From Psococerastis gibbosa (lineage: Eukaryota; Arthropoda; Insecta; Psocodea; Psocidae): DNA of 64,000 nt. Shown here piece after piece: positions 51,389 through 64,000 of the stretch. Location of the stretch: contig OZ020487.1 of the NCBI GenBank assembly GCA_963971405.1, positions 48,519,039 to 48,583,038 of the forward strand, read 5' to 3'. Every line of letters starts with the position of its first letter. Within the stretch, counting starts at the first letter, position 1. Made by a program: the position numbers and the translations under genes. Under the pieces are notes generated by a model. The model did not search any database and had not been told where the DNA came from. It saw only the letters and a program-made list of their open reading frames with translations.

Positions 51389-54335
51389 AATGCTTCGATG
51401 CATGAAATATTCAATATATAATATAATTCGACATGTAAAATACATATAGCCAACATGAACATCAAATCACATATAAATCAAGTCAGTGAAGTTTTCTAAT
51501 ACGTTTTTCTAAGGAGAAATTCTCCCAGAAACAACAATATGACTGTCGCCGTGCTTGAATTCTTGTTCAGTTTATAAAAACGAGAAACAACAACTTGAAA
51601 ATTATTCCTGAACGCAATCGGCCACGCCGAAAGATGTTTTTCACCTCGAGTGCTACAAACTAGACAAACTAGAGCAGAGGAATCTTTTAAGTTGTCAATA
51701 CAATGATTTGTAGCGGAATAACCTACAACACAAACTACCATATGAATCATGGCTAATAATTAATATTATAACTAACTCATAATGCGCATTGTGGTTGAAG
51801 CCCCACTGACACCAATATTGGGCCTGTATTGACAAGCAGGCGGCCTTTGTACGGCGGCCATTTGCATAAACACTTATCTAATTAAAACAAGACAAGTCGG
51901 TTGTTGGTACTGTGAGTGCCCTCGCAATGACCTGGCTATGACCAGTTTTGGAGAAATGCTGCAAGGGAGGATGCCAGGTTCTGGAATCAACGCCAGCCTC
52001 TGGGTTTTCACATCAACTTGCGTGGCAGCGTCAGACCCATGTTCCCTGACGAATCCATCAAACAAATTAGTGACCTACATTATATTGTATATTGTAATTA
52101 GGTCTGCCTGTTTTATGCAGTTGTGCACATTGACAAATTCATCTTCTGCAAAATAATCGTCAGAGTAAGACACCAAACATTTCATAACATAAATTAGAAT
52201 ATATTGAGTGGAGCTGAGCTTCTGGGAAAGATGTCTGGGGCTGCTTGGGGCACAATGCTTAATTTGCTAGTGAAACAAGCTACTGTACGTGTATGCACAA
52301 ACTCCAATTAGACAGCGTAAAACTGCGTAAAGGTGCGGGAATGGCTGCGACTATCGGTTGTCATTGAACGGTTATCCCTGCACTTTCATAGTGACAGAAC
52401 ATATCACACTGTATGTAACGCACTGACATACAAATAAATTGTGACGTGTGTTCTATTGCTCTTAAACTCGACTGGAAATGGCCAGAAAATGGGACAACCT
52501 TTTGAGTTAGTCACTAGTAAGTGTACGCTGACACTTGCGGGATGCGGGGTACAGCCAAGTCCATTGACCTAAAAAAGGAGAAAAAAAGAGAGCACTCTGT
52601 TATAAAAGCTAACAGTGCCTATGATAATTAAACATGAGCAGTGATCGCGGCGGGTCCGCTCGCTCTAGCGATAAATTAACTTACAAATTTGAGTGTCAGT
52701 GGGAATTCTCGTATAGCACCTTGCCCGTTCCGATCTGCTTTCATCAAGCATTACACAATACACATCTCTTAAGTGGATTACCATTCTAGGAATCCCGTCC
52801 CGAATTTTATGGAGCCTGTCTGCACTCGTACAACATCACTCACATAATCCTATTTTAGGTAACGCGTTTATCAAAACTTGTCGCTATATCATGACATCTG
52901 TTTTTGATTACTGTAAGCCAAAATCTTGGTTTGAGCCGGTTGTAAAATTCGTAAAGCCGCGCTACTTTGCTTCCATGGCATGACATTTTATGAATCCGAA
53001 GTAACCATAAACTTAGCCATCATATATAATGCATTCTCTCGTTTCCCAATAACATACACCTGTTGCTGTAGAAAGGCATTGGATTGCTGAAGCCAAGTAC
53101 AAACGATCCATCTATCTTAAGGCAGAGATGTCAAAAGATTTTGTAAACAAAGAATCAGCTTTGCTAAATTAATTAGTTCCTCGTTCGGTCTGTCTATCGC
53201 TTGTTTGGAATATAGGTTACTTAACGGACTGACCAGAGTACATATTTCGAAGGCAAACTAAGTTATAACTAAGAAAACATTAATATTGATCGTAAAGATT
53301 ACAACCCCTAACGTTCGAAGCATTACACTAACTGAAGCAGCTTAAAACGAAAACCTACAGATTGTTGTTTGCATCCCTATTTTTAGTATATGCCAGTAAA
53401 GTCATCCATCTGCAGAAAAGGGAATTGTCTTTTATAGGCTGCTTACGGGTATATATCACTTCTAAGCTTGCACCAGGGTGGAAGAAAGAGAAGAAACGGA
53501 TGCAATGCGACCCGCCATAACTCGTGTAAAATCAACATGGAAAATGCTAATTAAAACATTAGGCAACTAAACTGCGACAATTGAGCGGGATTAAAGGTTC
53601 ATTAGAGGTGCAGGGCTTAGCAGATGGTATCTCGTCGCAGCATTCCTCGGCACTAATTCCGGTACAGTAATTAGTCCCTGCTATCTGCCTCTGCCTCCGA
53701 GAAAAATTGGACCTTGCGACACTTCCCACTCCAACACATCAATTTCGTATACCCTTCTATACATAACACCTCACCAATTTCTTTATCAGTTTTTGTGCTA
53801 AATAACAAGAAATTAGAAGAAATGTTCCCATACGTCATGATACCATAGAAAAAGGGTAGGTATATTCGTTCTCTCTGTAACTGAGGCCAAGCGGTCTTGT
53901 ATCCAAAAGGTTGAGGAGTATTTCATGTAATTCGCTTAATCTACAACCAATATCTCTTTTGAAAATGTACGAAAACAGATATAATATGATACGTAGATAT
54001 GGAAATACAATACACATTGTGGGTATACGCATAGTGACCCAAAAAAGCGACGAGGTAATCCGCCGCAGTTAAAGGTCCCGTGTCAGCATTGCCCGACAAC
54101 TGCATGTGCCTGTCAGCTCATTTAAATATATTTGCATATCAAAATAAAGAGGAACGTCCGTTAGCAGGCCTCGGGCTCGTGCCTGTACGAGGTACGTACG
54201 AGGACTAATCTCAAAGTTCCAGACCGCTGGGCTGACATAAGATGGCAGTAGGTCCACAATGTGTCGCTCGACTTACCTTTATACACAAGGGTACTGGCAG
54301 AGAATTCAAAGGCCATGAAACAACACAAGCATATC
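51389..54335. other. Intergenic stretch, no gene recognised
   Basis: No protein motif or transposon end recognised. The base composition is even and without long homopolymers, unlike its neighbours. Confidence 0.4.
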
Positions 54336-54521
54336 CAAGGCCGTAGCCAAGGGGGGTTCATGGGGGCTCAAACCCCCCCCCCCTCCCCCGAAATGAAATG
54401 GCTTGATACTACAGTAGATAGAATCGGATTTTGAGAGGAAAAATAAAAACCACTATGTAACACACAATGAAATTTCTAACCCCCCCCCCCAAAAAAAAAA
54501 AAAATACTGGCTTCGGCCTTG
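54336..54521. mobile_element. Small MITE-like repeat with C runs
   Basis: The ends AAGGCCGTAGCC (54338) and GGCTTCGGCCTT (to about 54520) form a near-perfect 12-bp inverted repeat around two C runs and an A run. A similar start, AAGGCCGTAGCCACG, occurs near 36537. The class is uncertain. Confidence 0.45.
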
Positions 54522-54523
54522 AG

Positions 54524-55763
54524 TATATCGACTGTTTCAAACCGGAAGGACGGCAAAGTTCTTTTTTCACTCAATTAAGTTATTTGAAATTAGGAACGGG
54601 AGCTTTATTTAAAACTTCAACATAGTTATTGTGTCAAAACTTAAATTATACTATTGTATAAATACAATAAAACTTTAAGGTCGCTTTTCCCGAAAATCGA
54701 AACTGTAAATTAGTAAAATTGCCTTTGCACCCTTTTAGCTCAAAATAGGCTTCCTACGTACTAACTTATCACAGATAGAAAAGGCTGAATAATTGCTCGT
54801 AGTAGCCTACCTGCAGGCTACCGTACATAAGACTATTCGGCAAAACCTATGGATCTCTCCTCGTAACTTAGCTTACTAATAATTTCTGTTGAGTTTTGGG
54901 CTCTTTTCTTGCCATTGGTGTAATTTGATAACGGCTCAGAAATGATTGAGACAAAATAATCGGCAGTAGAAAACAATTGTTGTATATAACGGGCCTCAAT
55001 CATCCAAAAACGTTGGTGTCAAATTTCAACGAAATTAAATGATTGAATTGAGTATAGACGCGCTCAATGTTACTGCCGTACGTCGGTACTGGTGGCTGCG
55101 CTCCACATCGGCTTTCAAGTATTAACCAATTAATAGTCAATATTTTTTATCGATGTTTTTTTATTGTCGTAACATTATCACACCCAATCGCGTCACATTC
55201 TTTGTTCCTCCGATGTACATGTTAATTTAGAGCCATCTATTGATCGCATTCTATGCCTCAGGAAGGCCACGACTAATGGAAAGTTTAACCTCCGGGACAA
55301 GCTTCTTTGGGAATGTTTGCTTAGGCAATCACCTTATTTAAGCATCATTGTATATATTTGGGGGATGGGGGTGCATTTTACTATTTAAGTGAACCGTTAA
55401 TCGTGACGCATCTCACAGAATAAGGGAGTTGGCGTAAACGACTTAAATTGTAGAGTGACATGATGACTTGGTGAGTCAATTTTGAATTTATCAAATATAA
55501 CATGCGTTGTAAATTTATAAATTATATTTAAATTAGCCCATATATATATAGTCACTACGACCACCCAGCCATGGTGAAAATAAAGAAGTCATACATAAGC
55601 TCTTTCTATATCCTTTTTAAAAAAAACTCCAGTTATCCGAATATTTACTTATCCGAAGGAGGTCCCGTCGCATTTCATTCGTTCTAGTTCTATATACTAT
55701 TCTTGAATCAGTTGAATTTTCCGTAAAATGTTCGATTTTCGACTTAAAAAAAACCTGCAGAAG
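54524..55763. other. Intergenic stretch, nothing recognised
   Basis: No gene or element is supported. Confidence 0.4.
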
Positions 55764-55771
55764 TTTGCAAG

Positions 55772-56998
55772 CAGTGGTGTAGCTGAGGTGGGGCAAGTAG
55801 GGCTGTTCTGCCAGGGGCGCCAAATTGGCTGGCTGTTATTATTAAAAGTGTATTAATTAATCTAAAATATCATTCAAATTTAATTATTCGTACTCTAATT
55901 CATCGTCCAATACGGCGATGAGGGTGTCTTTCCCAATGTCCGCATATCCATATCTGGATATTAAGTATCTGGGTAGCACCCTTGAACAAAACGGTGAATG
56001 TGAAGAAGACGTGAAAGGAAGAATAAACGCAGGCTGGGGGAAATTTCATGACATGGCACCAATCCTCACAGACAGAAAAATGCCAAAGAAGCTCAAGGGC
56101 CGAATATATAAGCAAGTGATCCGACCATGCATGCTGTACGGTGCGGAGTGTTGGGTGGTCAGGAAGCGAGATGAACACAAAATCCACGTGGTGGAGATGA
56201 GAATGCTACGAAGAGCGTGTGGACTGACCCTGCAAGACCGGCGCCGAAATGAGGACATAAGGTTGGAGATGAAAACTGGTGATGTCGCACTGAAGCTAAG
56301 GGAAAGAAGACTCAGTTGGTGGGGCCACGTCCAGAGGAGGGAGGAAACATCCCTCCTAAAGCGTATACAGAACATGACACTCCTGGACCCCACCCCCGGG
56401 GAAGACCGAAAATGACACTCCCCAGAAAAATCGAAGAAGACATAAGGACTCTCGCCCTGAACAAGGAAGACGCTCTAAACAGAGTTGTTTGGAAACGCCG
56501 CTGCCGTGCCGCCGACCCTCCCTGAGGACAAAGGGGATGTAAAAGTAAAAGTAAGTATCCGCAAAATATTATAAGCCTGTGTTTGCACCGAATCTAAATC
56601 CTCCAATAAATTTACGTTTGATTTGCCTATGCTATCTTGTATACGAGTAACACCATAACCTCTAAAGAATACACTAGATGCAATTGCGTTCTCAAGAAAT
56701 AAATTTACGCTAGATAGGATCACAGTAGCCACAGCCACCCCCGATAAAAATCCTGGCTAGGGGCTTGTAATCTACCTAGATGCATTAATTCTCCAACTAT
56801 AATGGTATACTAATTAATGCCCATAGTTTGTATAGCTACACCTAAAATAGTCTACCATGGTACCTACTACAAATAAAATAAGCTTAATAGGTATAAGAAA
56901 ATGAACGATATGAAAAACAAAAATGCCAAAATTTTATCGGACGGGGGAGGGGGGGCTAAAGCTTGCACTAGGCGCATTCCACCCTAGATACGCCACTG
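55772..56998. mobile_element. hAT-like element (1227 bp) carrying a nested LINE fragment
   Basis: The left end is CAGTGGTGTAGCTGAGG. The right end is CTAGATACGCCACTG (complement CAGTGGCGTATCTAG). The flanking 8-mers TTTGCAAG and TTTGCCAA agree at 6 of 8 positions. No transposase is seen. A LINE fragment lies inside at 55918-56523. Confidence 0.55.
55918..56523 (+). pseudogene. LINE reverse transcriptase C-terminal fragment
   Basis: 165 open codons, then a frameshift near 56330-56415 into a second frame ending RRCRAADPP. Recognisable blocks are IKYLGSTLEQNGECEEDV, RKMPKKLKGRIYKQVIRPCM, LYGAECWVVRKRDEHKI, VEMRMLRRACG and RLSWWGHVQRRE. These are typical of the region after the RT active site in a widespread group of animal LINEs. 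The catalytic FADD box and the 5' part are missing. Confidence 0.85.
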
Positions 56999-57129
56999 TT
57001 TGCCAAAGGAAAATGAGTCAGTAAGATCTTTGAACGTTGGCCCTGCCTGTCTATATAACAATTATAACAATTCCATCACATATCTGACGCGAGTGATCAA
57101 TAGCTAATATAAGAACCGGTCCGAGTTTA

Positions 57130-57930
57130 CTCGAACATGCTTTCCAATTTATAAAGTAGTAGATGGACATAATGGTTCATTTCATTGTAAATAATTTCCC
57201 TATGGTTAAATTTCAGATCCCTTGGGGGGGGGGGGGGAGGGGGAGGGGGTCCACCTCAATATATTAAAAACCCCTTAAACTCAATTGCATATTCTGGAAC
57301 GAACAGACCAATATATTGTAATAGTAGTAACAATGACAGGGGAGGCCATGTATTTTCCATAATATCTTCAAAAAATAATTTTTTGCCCAGAACCAAATAT
57401 TTTTTTGGGAAAACAACCTGTTTGATTTTGTTACTCTATTGAACACCTAAAACATATCTGAAGGTAGAAATCATCGATAGGAAGGTTCTACAGAAAACTT
57501 ATTTTTTAGTCATTTTTCATGAAAATTTAGTTATTTTAATTTTTTTACCCCCAGAAGCAAACTATCAAGGGGCACGCGACGCATCGCATTTTGTTGACAT
57601 TAATAACGACTACAATATATGTGAATTTAAAAGAAATAGTTGGAGCCGTTTTTGAGAAATAAATTGTTTAGACGTTTTTTTGGAGTTTTTTGAGAATAAA
57701 ACCCCCCGAAATTGAGTTTGCCCCAAATAAAAAAAAATGGTCTCGAGGTATGATTTTTGTGAACCTACATGCCAAATTTCACCTAAATCGACCGAGCAGT
57801 TTGCCCGGAAATCGACGCACAGACAGAGCGACAGACAGACATTTCGAAAAAAACACTTTTTTGGTTCCTGGTACCTGAAAACGTGTAAATCCATTGAAAT
57901 CTCGGAATCGAAAATTTGTACCATCCTCGC
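57130..57930 (+). repeat. Dispersed repeat family A, copy 2
   Basis: The longest clear copy. It includes GAACATGCTTTCCAATTTAT, ATTTTGTTACTCTATTGAAC, ATCGATAGGAAGGTTC, TTGTGAACCTACATGCCAAA, a GACAGA microsatellite and TACCTGAAAACGTGTAAATC. The start of the copy contains a long G run at about 57224-57250. No coding capacity. Confidence 0.6.
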
Positions 57931-58569
57931 TGTGACAAAGTCAACCGACACCGGCTACAAGTGATACTGGACAAGCTGAGTCAAGCTTTCTGCAGTAACA
58001 GGCTTAACTTAACCAAGTACAGATATGCTTACGAGTTGACGAATAGCTCAATACAAGTCATCTCAGCCATTAATTATTATTGCATAGGTAGTGGTGACAT
58101 GTTCTGCGGTTACTTATTGTTAGATTGTTGGAGCAGCAGAGAGAAAAGCCGAGATTAAAGCTGTTGCTAACAGGTTGACTTTGAAAATAGAAGGGGAGGA
58201 CTGTACAGCAGGAGACATAAACAGACAATCCCTTGCCGTAGCTGACAGCTATCTACCAGATAAGTCTTAGCTAATAATAACTCGAGGGTCGTTATACGTG
58301 ACCAGCAACCAAACCCATCAGCTGAGCCAACAATTATCGTAAAGTAAAATCGTCGACAAAAGTTTTGAATGTTATTGTACATCCAGCAGTGACAATATAT
58401 TGTGTGCTCAAACTAGGATTTACGTTGTATCCTTACGAGTTACGCTAACGGTGTTCCTTACTAAGTGTACTTTCGCAGATGAGTTTCAAATCAATAATAG
58501 TCGAAAGGAGATGGCGGGGGGGGGGGGGGGTTAGTATCCAATAACTTGATGAAGTATGAATTGCTGTTT

Positions 58570-59480
58570 CGAACCGTACATGCTTCCCTATTCATGAATT
58601 AGTTCCTTCTTCTGCGGTCACAATCTCAACGATTGGTTGACAACTCCCTGCACATGATCGTCCAGCTCGTCCTTCCTCTCCAGTTCTTGGTACGTTGGAG
58701 CTCCTGCGTCCTCCTTCAGGTGATCCATGAATTCCTTCTTTGGCCACCCTCTTCCACTGGGCGCTCAATGATGATGATCAATTAGTGTAGGTAAATAATT
58801 GCCCCATGGTTGAATATCGGTTACCAGTTGATTTTCTCTATCCTATAAAGGACAGAATTGAACAATGGGACGATTGCATACTGTATTCGAGAATGGGCAC
58901 ACGGGCGCACAGCAATAATAAAATACTAAACAGAAATAATGATCTATATTATCTACGTAATATCTATTTTAAAAAAAATCTTCAAAACTAAAGTCTTGCT
59001 TGGGAAAGGAACCGAACCTGTTCGGTTTTATTACTCTATAACACCCAAAACATACCTAAAGTTTGGAAATAAGAAGGTTCCTCAGGAAATGTAATTTTTT
59101 AGTCATTTTTCATGATAATAAAGTTTTATTTTTTGTAACCTGAAACAAACAATCAAGAGAAATGTGACCTAATTGGTTTGGTTTACATTAATAAGTAAGT
59201 ACCTACTAATATACCGTTTTTCAGAAAACCTTATTTAGTAGTTTTTGGGGTATAAGACCTCCAAAATGAAGTTATCCAAAAAATGAAGCAAAAATCCCCT
59301 GGACAATATTTTTGTGAACCTACATGCCAAATATCATCAAATTCTATATAATAGTTTGGCCCCAAATCGAGTTACATTATTTACATTTCGTTGCTGGGAC
59401 CTCAAAACGTGTAAATAAATTGAAATCAAAAATTTCGTCCATCACAATGCTTTCCTTATAATAGCGTATAAATATGAAAG
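58570..59480 (+). repeat. Dispersed repeat family A, copy 3
   Basis: The same block order as copy 2: ACATGCTTCCCTATTCATGA, AATGGGACGATTGCATACTG, GTTCGGTTTTATTACTCTAT, TTTTTAGTCATTTTTCATGA, TTGTGAACCTACATGCCAAA and CTCAAAACGTGTAAAT. It lies 640 bp from copy 2 in the same orientation. Confidence 0.6.
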
Positions 59481-60660
59481 CAATTAATAACTAGAATACA
59501 ACGATATGTAGGTACTTTCAAAATCTATTGTATGGGACCTATTCCTCGTTTTGTAAGAGCTTTGGAAATTTGGATCATCATGATCATCTATATTGGGCTC
59601 TCGCGTAGCCGGTTGTGATGTATGAACCTTCGCTATTCATTGCTGCCCCTCCACTTGTGGCTGTTCAGCTCCGGTTCCATTTCTGGCTCCACCCAGTAAA
59701 CCCTCAACCTAGATTCCTTTATTTTAAATTTTGGGTTCAGCTAAAACATTTGACGTACCGCTTTGTACACCCCTGATTGGATTTGTCTGGAGCAGCCAGT
59801 TCAGTCGCACCAGACGCTAATAGCAAGTGTTGAAGTGAATGCGACACATGCATACATAGACGTCTCAAAGTCACTGAACAGGTTCATCATTATGCTGCAC
59901 AAACGTTTCGTGTAGATGCAAAACAAAGATTGATGAAAGGAAAAACAAGCAGGGACCAAAGTCGGTTCCCTGCGGTACTCTTCCTCACTATCACTTGTCG
60001 CTTCCTTAACAAACATGAACGGATGAAAACTCGCGATAGTTGCTCGTCTCGCCTCTGTCTCAGATTAATCAAATTCAAGGCTAATTGAAGGACAGGTTGG
60101 GAAATAGATTGGGATTCCACGTCTGCACTGCACACAGCCTACCATTTTTAGTTCGCCAAAGCCTTTGAGGATTTCATGGCAGCTACGAAAGTGCAAGGCA
60201 TACAATATTATTTATTTCGTTAAATACTTTGTATAAAATATTAATAACTATAAAGAAAGAAGGCACAGCGGAGTCCGGATGGAGTCGTGGAATTTTCCCA
60301 CAGTTTATCCCCATGTTGGCTCACCCATTAACACCTCCAATGTGATTTTCATTTGTTAGGTACATACCAGGCCCTCCTACTTGGTCTACTTTTTATTTTA
60401 ATAACATGGCATTGCCCCAGGCCGCCCGGTTATAAACACATTGAATCCCAATTGTAAGTACCTTAGTACCTTATAGGTCCAACAGTCAAATTTATACAGC
60501 CAAGCTTATTCTTGTACATCCGTTTACCCTTAATTTCGGTAAGAGAGCTTGTAGGGCAATTTTATATTTGTTTTTAAGCTTCTATGCTCCATAGCTTCCG
60601 CCTATACTATACATAGTTATCCTTAGTCGGTAAACTGACAGCGTACGGGATGAGGTACGA
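59481..60660. other. Intergenic stretch, nothing recognised
   Basis: No gene or mobile element could be supported. Confidence 0.4.
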
Positions 60661-61075
60661 TTCCGTCTTCGCGAGGTGCCTACCAAAATGTAACGGACAA
60701 AGTCAATACCGTACAAAGAACAATCCTAAAAATTATACATAAAAAGGGGACATTATATCCAACAAAAGACCTATACATTTTAGCGGATGTCCTAGACATT
60801 AAACAATTATATATAAAAAACTCAATAATATTAGTACGCAATCAAAAACAAAACTTAAAATCTGTACAACACTCACACAACACAAGATGGCTCCACACAC
60901 ATCCTTTCACACAACAAACTGTTCGAACCACAAGATCTCAACACCAATCTGAATATATAGGCATATCCTATTACAATAAACTACCAATCCAAATAAAGTC
61001 ATTAAAAAACTTCAATTGTTTCAAAAGAGCAGTTACACAATGGATAAAGACCGAACTACCATCAACATAAAAGTA
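60661..61075 (+). pseudogene. LINE C-terminal fragment related to 7400-8735
   Basis: An open frame without its own start. It reads DKVNTVQRTILKIIHKKGTL, LADVLDIKQLYIKNSIILVR and YYNKLPIQIKSLKNFNCFKR, ending TELPST before a stop. The LDIKQLY block corresponds to LDLRQLYTKTLLI in the copy at 7400-8735. No RT active site remains. Confidence 0.65.
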
Positions 61076-61079
61076 TACC

Positions 61080-62235
61080 ACCCCGTAAACACCCCCCCCC
61101 CCCTCTATAGCCAGATAGTATAAGTCGCACACGGGCCCTTGCCTTGCGATATGGACTTAATAAGAAAACGCTGTAACATGGCATTATTGTATTGAATTAT
61201 TATATATTATATTATTAAATTAATTGCTCTACCTATTGAGCTGCAGTATTGCACACTATTATTACACTTACAGGTACATGACTAACAGTGGCTATATATG
61301 AAATGTCAGGACCATTTACTCTGCGAATGAGGTGACCACTTAAGGCCATGCACTTCGGTTTAACGTTTTGTATCAAGAAATGAAAAAAAAAACACTAACT
61401 TATTTTGCTCCTACTTATTGACAATGTTCCCCCGGGCTACCTTGTTGGCAGTTAATAAGTCTCTAAAATCTAAAAGCTAAATTGCTGGCAAAATACGTAT
61501 AATAAAACCCCGCTATGTTACACCTATATTTAAAAACATTTCCCCCGGGGGAGATCCGTGAGATCTCTGTTCTGTTCCAAAAGTTGGGTTTTAATAGTTT
61601 GGAACTGAATTTTTGAAAGCTTTTACTGTAGTATATTATCCCATGAAGAGTCTGTTCCTGGGTGTACCTATTAATTATGACATTACAGCGAAGAGGTTAC
61701 CCGGCCGAAGAGGTTCCCCATGAGAATTAGCTCTCTTAAATCAAACATGTCTGAATTCCTTGAGCCTTGATTTCCGGAGCAAACAAGTGAGTGCTCACCT
61801 GTACTGGAACGTCAATGAGACCGCCGCCATGTGCAATGGACGAGGTGTCATAATTGATCATTCGAATGCATTTGACAGGCAGACAGGTTTTCGCAACCTC
61901 GTCTAACCGCGTTAATCTTCTTCCGTGGGAGAATGTAGCAGATAGAAACATGCAAATCAGGGGAAATTGGCACGCCGCACATATCGTCATGACTCATCAT
62001 GGGATTTTGGAGCGTTTGTGTTTTTTCATGTCTCTCCCTTCATAGCTCTTCTTCTTCTTGAAGGCCTAGAGAGAGTGTAGTTTAAAGGCTTTAGATATTG
62101 TCATAGTACTGGTAGGCCTAGGTAGACCTACTGTACATTAGCCTAAAGAATCTAACGCCTAACGAGTTTTTAGCAATGATTATTTTCTGAAAGAAATGGA
62201 GACCCCCATTATCATACATATTACATCATACATCA
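61080..62235. other. Intergenic stretch, no gene recognised
   Basis: A C run lies near 61089-61103. The patch TTTCCCCCGGGGGAGATCCG near 61540 resembles the C/G patches in the hAT-like element at 36424. No gene is supported. Confidence 0.4.
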
Positions 62236-62445
62236 GGACATGTAGACAGGCTTTCACCCGAAAGGTTGTTGGTTCGAGTCCTACGCTTGCTACATTTTCT
62301 GGCCATGCTTCGGAAGGCATGTAAAGCAGGCGGTCCCGGGGCCTCCCTAGTTGAGTGTAAGAGAGGGTTTTATAGCCCTAACTCCGCTAGGTTGGCTTAG
62401 TAATAGAACAAAAAAAGCCCTTAATTATTTATTATTTATTATTAA
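62236..62445 (+). mobile_element. tRNA-derived SINE with a deletion in the A-box region
   Basis: GGACATGTAG is joined directly to ACAGGCTTTCACCCGAAAGG, so about 15-17 bases including most of the A-box are missing. The rest (GGTTCGAGTCC, GGAAGGCATGTAAAGCAGGC, CTTTATAGCCC-like and TTATTTATTATTTATT tail) is close to the copies in the Polinton. Confidence 0.82.
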
Positions 62446-64000
62446 GTACCATTAAGGCCATAAATGAAATTGTAATTTCCACAATTAATCAGCAGTTGAT
62501 TTTCATAGGCTAGGCCTTATAAGATTTCTATAAACTTTCTATTTTAATATGCGTGAAAATGAGCTACATCGTTTGGGGAAATTACAAGTGAAAATCCATT
62601 TGATTACGGTATATCTACACCCAAGTAATTGGCTAATTGTCCAATAAATCTATTAATGTTAGTTTACTTCATTATAATTCAAATGATTAAGAATGCCAAC
62701 TGCTATAAGTATTTCATCGTGGAATGAATGAAATAAAATAACAAGTAATACTGTGTGCCTCTTTCTCCATAAGTAAACTATGGGCGCTATAATGGAGAAT
62801 TGACCCCCCAATCAGAGGAGGGCATTTCGCCACATTGCTTTTATTTTATTTTGTTTTATTTCTATAGGCAAGTTGCCATATAAGGGGCGCCATTTCCTTG
62901 TCTTGCCTCACTCTGAGAAAGTCCACCCCCACCATGAGAACTTTTGTTAGAACTGCCATAATATTTTACTCTGTAATTGTTAAGAGTCTATCAACTGCAT
63001 TCAACAATGAAATTGAAGAATAAAAAAAAGCAATCAATAACAGCGGAGGCATGTGCAGTATGTTCAATGTTGATTGCTCACGGAAATAATTACAACTGCA
63101 TTTACCAATGCAATGTCACTGCAAATAAAGTCATTACTGATTAATACGCCAATCGTGACCTACGACAACTATACGTAATCAGAGCTATTGATCGCAGCAA
63201 CGGGTTGCCCATTTTGATTTGCTATCAATGGATGCTAATTGAAAATTATCCAGCCAGGCTATTTTTGCTATCTCGCATTTTTTGCCAAAGCCGAAGGCCA
63301 TTCCTCATTTGCCTGTGAAGGGCATGCCCAGTTGCTACCCTGGGGGTCCTTTGATTCGTTATTTATAGATGTGGGTTTTGCATTGTACGACTCGTATGTT
63401 GAGATGTAAAACAATGTGAGTAGTGTGTAGGTGGTAAGTTGGGCCCATGTATTATTTTAGCAATTTATCATAATATTATTTGCTAGTGGCTAGTGGACAC
63501 TGGACATCTGTATGATATATTTCCGTTGGAGCATGCAGATTGTCTTCTTATTATTAGCTAGTCGTCGACTGGAAGAATTGCGCGAGTTTCCTTAAAATAG
63601 TAGTTAATCTCTAACAGAAGCTTTTTTTTTGGGGGGGGGGAGGTATTTTTTAAATTTGGGAAGGGACCTTATTTTACAAGAAAAAAGTGGCATTGCCTGC
63701 TCTAATAATCACTAATCTTTAATAAATTTGATTTATTAAATACAACCCCTGCATGCTACAAGTGCATGACTTCAACTTACATGGAACAAAGTTTTATTGG
63801 TTTTTTTCAGCAAAGCAGTTTACTACCTTCTCGTGCTCAGATGATTTATGAGCCGAGCGTCAGCAGTTGTCCCCCCTGCCTCCTCCGAAGAGGTGCCCGA
63901 AAAAAACACTGATCCCAAGGACCCAATCCTGTAGACCAATGTCTCCATCACAGTATTCAGAATGCCGAATTTTTCACCACTATAATATAATTTTCCACTG
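62446..64000. other. Intergenic stretch to the window end, nothing recognised
   Basis: No gene, RNA or transposon end was found. A T/G run lies near 63624-63641. Confidence 0.4.

Noticed and set aside
58518..58531. Poly-G tracts as regulatory G-quadruplex sites
   Set aside because: Single homopolymer runs occur throughout the flanks, many within repeats; nothing ties them to a gene.

Overview
The window is a gene-poor, repeat-rich stretch of an animal nuclear genome, most likely an invertebrate. Several truncated non-LTR retrotransposons, tRNA-derived SINEs, short DNA transposons with target-site duplications and many long G/C runs point that way. The species cannot be told from the sequence, and no host protein-coding gene could be recognised with confidence.

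The main feature is a complete Maverick/Polinton (polintovirus) element at 13397-27854 (14,458 bp). Both ends begin 5'-AGTAGATATAAAAG, and it sits between a perfect 6-bp duplication, TGACTC (13391-13396 and 27855-27860). Its terminal inverted repeats are 916 bp (left) and about 1,200 bp (right). They hold 155-bp tandem units and a captured SINE with its own 14-bp duplication. All long reading frames inside are open. On the minus strand are a 101-aa protein, a DDE integrase with chromodomain, a conserved 233-aa protein, an A32-like packaging ATPase and a 1342-aa protein-primed DNA polymerase B. On the plus strand are two overlapping unknown genes, a phospholipase A2-domain protein, an adenain-like protease, the minor capsid protein, a 57-aa overlapping ORF and the major capsid protein. 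Together these supply replication (PolB), integration (INT) and virion assembly (MCP, mCP, protease, ATPase, PLA2), so the element may be a mobile virus-like entity.

Left flank (1-13390): mostly non-coding sequence, with a CR1/Jockey-like LINE relic (7400-8735), a possible CpG-rich promoter (about 11575-11712) and a Harbinger-like MITE with TTA duplications (12229-12612). Right flank (27861-64000): three hAT-like elements starting CAGTGGCG (32956-33932, 36424-37442, 55772-56998), two more Harbinger-like foldbacks (34394-34868, 49931-50314), LINE fragments, three further copies of the SINE found inside the Polinton, foldback repeats and a dispersed repeat family of several hundred bp.

Points most worth checking: the SINE carried by both Polinton TIRs and duplicated in one of them; a shared upstream module in front of PolB, the 101-aa gene and a truncated second copy of that gene; a triplicated zinc ribbon at the PolB N terminus; and the overlapping pair of unknown genes at 15241-16405.
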